Positions 63,085 through 64,000 of a stretch of DNA of 64,000 nt are shown piece after piece. The translations under genes were made by a program, and so were the position numbers. Under the pieces are notes generated by a model. That model saw nothing but the letters and a program-made list of their open reading frames with translations. It was not told the origin of the DNA and made no database searches. This stretch comes from Agromyces sp. G08B096. GTDB lineage: Bacteria; Actinomycetota; Actinomycetes; Actinomycetales; Microbacteriaceae. The stretch lies in assembly GCF_040267705.1 (NCBI RefSeq), contig NZ_CP158374.1:2790001-2854000 (forward strand), read 5' to 3'. Each line of letters begins with the position of its first letter. The first letter of the stretch is position 1.

Positions 63085-63765
63085 ATGACGGACACCGCCG
63101 CCGGCTTCACCCTCGACACTGTGCTCGCCGCGCTCGCCGCGCTCGAGGATCCGAAGATGCGGGCCGTCAACGAACGCCACGGCGACGACCACGGCGTGAA
63201 CCTCAGCCGGCTGCGGGCGCTGGCCAAGCGCATCAAGATCGACCCCGCCCTCGCCCGAGAGCTCTGGGCCACGGGCGAGACCGCCCCCAGGCTGCTGTCA
63301 CTGCTCATCTGCCGGCCTCGCGACTTCGACGCCGACGAACTCGACCGGATGCTTCGCGAGCCGAGCGCGCCGAAGGTGAACGACTGGTTCGTGAACTACC
63401 TGGCGAAGAAGTCGCCGCTCGCCGAGGAGCTGCGGCTGCGCTGGTTCGACGACCCCGACCCCACGGTCGCCGCGGCCGCGTGGTCGCTTACCACCGAACG
63501 CGTCGTGAAGCAGCGCGACGGACTCGACCTCGAGGCGCTGCTCGACCAGATCGAGCGGGAGCTGCAGTCCGCTCCCCCTCCTCTGCAGTGGGCGATGAAC
63601 GAGACCCTGGCGCAGATCGGCATCCACGAGCCGGCGCTCCGCGAGCGCGCCATCGACATCGGCGAGCGCCTGCAGGTGCTCGCCGACTACCCCACGCCGC
63701 CCGGCTGCACGTCGCCGTTCGCGCCGATCTGGATCACCGAGATCGTCCGCCGCCGCGAGGGCTGA
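63085..63765 (+). CDS. DNA alkylation repair protein (AlkD-like HEAT repeat)
   Basis: Protein of 226 residues. The helices RLRALAKRIKIDPALARELWATGETAPRLLSLLICRP and DWFVNYLAKKSPLAEELRLRWFDDPDPTVAAAAWSL are typical of AlkD-like DNA glycosylases, which remove alkylated bases from DNA. ATG 63085 directly follows a TACCCT-like -10, so the mRNA may be leaderless. Confidence 0.9.
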   Translation: MTDTAAGFTLDTVLAALAALEDPKMRAVNERHGDDHGVNLSRLRALAKRIKIDPALARELWATGETAPRLLSLLICRPRDFDADELDRMLREPSAPKVNDWFVNYLAKKSPLAEELRLRWFDDPDPTVAAAAWSLTTERVVKQRDGLDLEALLDQIERELQSAPPPLQWAMNETLAQIGIHEPALRERAIDIGERLQVLADYPTPPGCTSPFAPIWITEIVRRREG

Positions 63766-63800
63766 GCCGGCGCCGCGCGACGCGCGCCGACCCCGCCGCG

Positions 63801-64000
63801 CTACAGCGCCCCGGTCGCCGGCGTCTCGCGGACCCGGCCCGCACCCTCGAACACGAGGAGCCGGTCGGCGAGCTTGTCGACGAAGAACCGGTCGTGGCTC
63901 ACGACGAGCACGGCGCCCGGGAAATGGGTGAGCGCCCGCTCCATCACCTGCGTCGACGTGATGTCGAGGTGGTTCGTCGGCTCGTCGAGCACGATCACCG
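63801..64000 (-). CDS. ABC-F ATPase, C-terminal end (5' part beyond window)
   Basis: Last 65 codons of a minus-strand gene. VLDEPTNHLD is a Walker B plus D-loop, and VVSHDRFFVDKLADRLLVFEG is the switch-histidine region of an ABC-F protein. The rest runs past base 64000. It is a second ABC-F gene, distinct from the one at 17064. Confidence 0.9.
   Translation of the reverse strand, partial: VIVLDEPTNHLDITSTQVMERALTHFPGAVLVVSHDRFFVDKLADRLLVFEGAGRVRETPATGAL

Overview
The window is high-G+C actinobacterial DNA, most probably from a Microbacteriaceae member close to Agromyces, Microbacterium or Leifsonia. This is inferred from codon use, the many leaderless-looking starts, LAxTG-type sorting signals, an ECF41 sigma factor, a DUF222/HNH (13E12-type) gene, a HAIR heat-shock operator and the constant recurrence of the word GGCATCC/GGATGCC. 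No rRNA, tRNA, CRISPR array, insertion sequence or prophage was seen. Genes are dense, and many are regulator/target pairs transcribed divergently.

Layout. 1-4187: a sugar ABC importer (malF-like, malG-like, binding lipoprotein) facing a LacI repressor, with two copies of one operator between them. 4184-7078: a large membrane protein with alpha/beta-hydrolase motifs. 7198-9085: an NmrA-like reductase and an ECF41 sigma factor fired from what looks like a shared palindromic ECF41 promoter. 9176-16796: small regulator/enzyme pairs (Lrp with a Zn-dehydrogenase, TetR with a hydrolase, a GlxA-type regulator) and a GNAT-SnoaL fusion. 16797-18725: an ABC-F protein behind a seven-codon leader peptide and a fold-back leader. 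18742-23796: redox and housekeeping accessory genes. 23871-33418: two large secreted, LAxTG-anchored proteins (phosphodiester glycosidase plus metallophosphatase; triple lamin-tail), with an MBL hydrolase and a CGNR regulator/MFS pair between them. 33607-38032: AI-2E-type permease, VOC protein, PIN-like protein, a Cmx-type drug exporter with its own leader, and a small P-loop kinase. 38165-40816: a ClpC-like AAA+ unfoldase under a HAIR (HspR) operator.

40851-about 44100 is a compositionally foreign island (visibly lower G+C and almost no GGCATCC words). It holds an unrecognised helical protein and, directly downstream, a 706-residue protein that joins an aminoglycoside-phosphotransferase-like kinase to a complete KptA/Tpt1 RNA 2'-phosphotransferase domain. 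The two open frames may be one gene split by a frameshift at a GGGGG run. This is the best candidate for an undescribed system: a kinase (possible RNA 2'-phosphate writer) fused to the enzyme family that erases RNA 2'-phosphates.

44150-64000: PadR and UbiB/ABC1 kinase operon, a DUF222/HNH gene, GNAT, a TetR/VOC divergent pair with a strong palindrome, SDRs (one without its catalytic Tyr and Lys), a lipoprotein penicillin-binding-like hydrolase, two DHFR-like reductases, a LysE exporter, a DUF4097 protein facing an HTH/GbsR-type regulator across seven GCAAC half-sites, a flavin-reductase-like protein, a winged-helix protein facing a quinone-reductase-like protein across a tandem repeat, a degenerate resolvase-like protein coupled to a family-2 glycosyltransferase, an AlkD-like DNA repair protein, and the tail of another ABC-F gene running off the right end.
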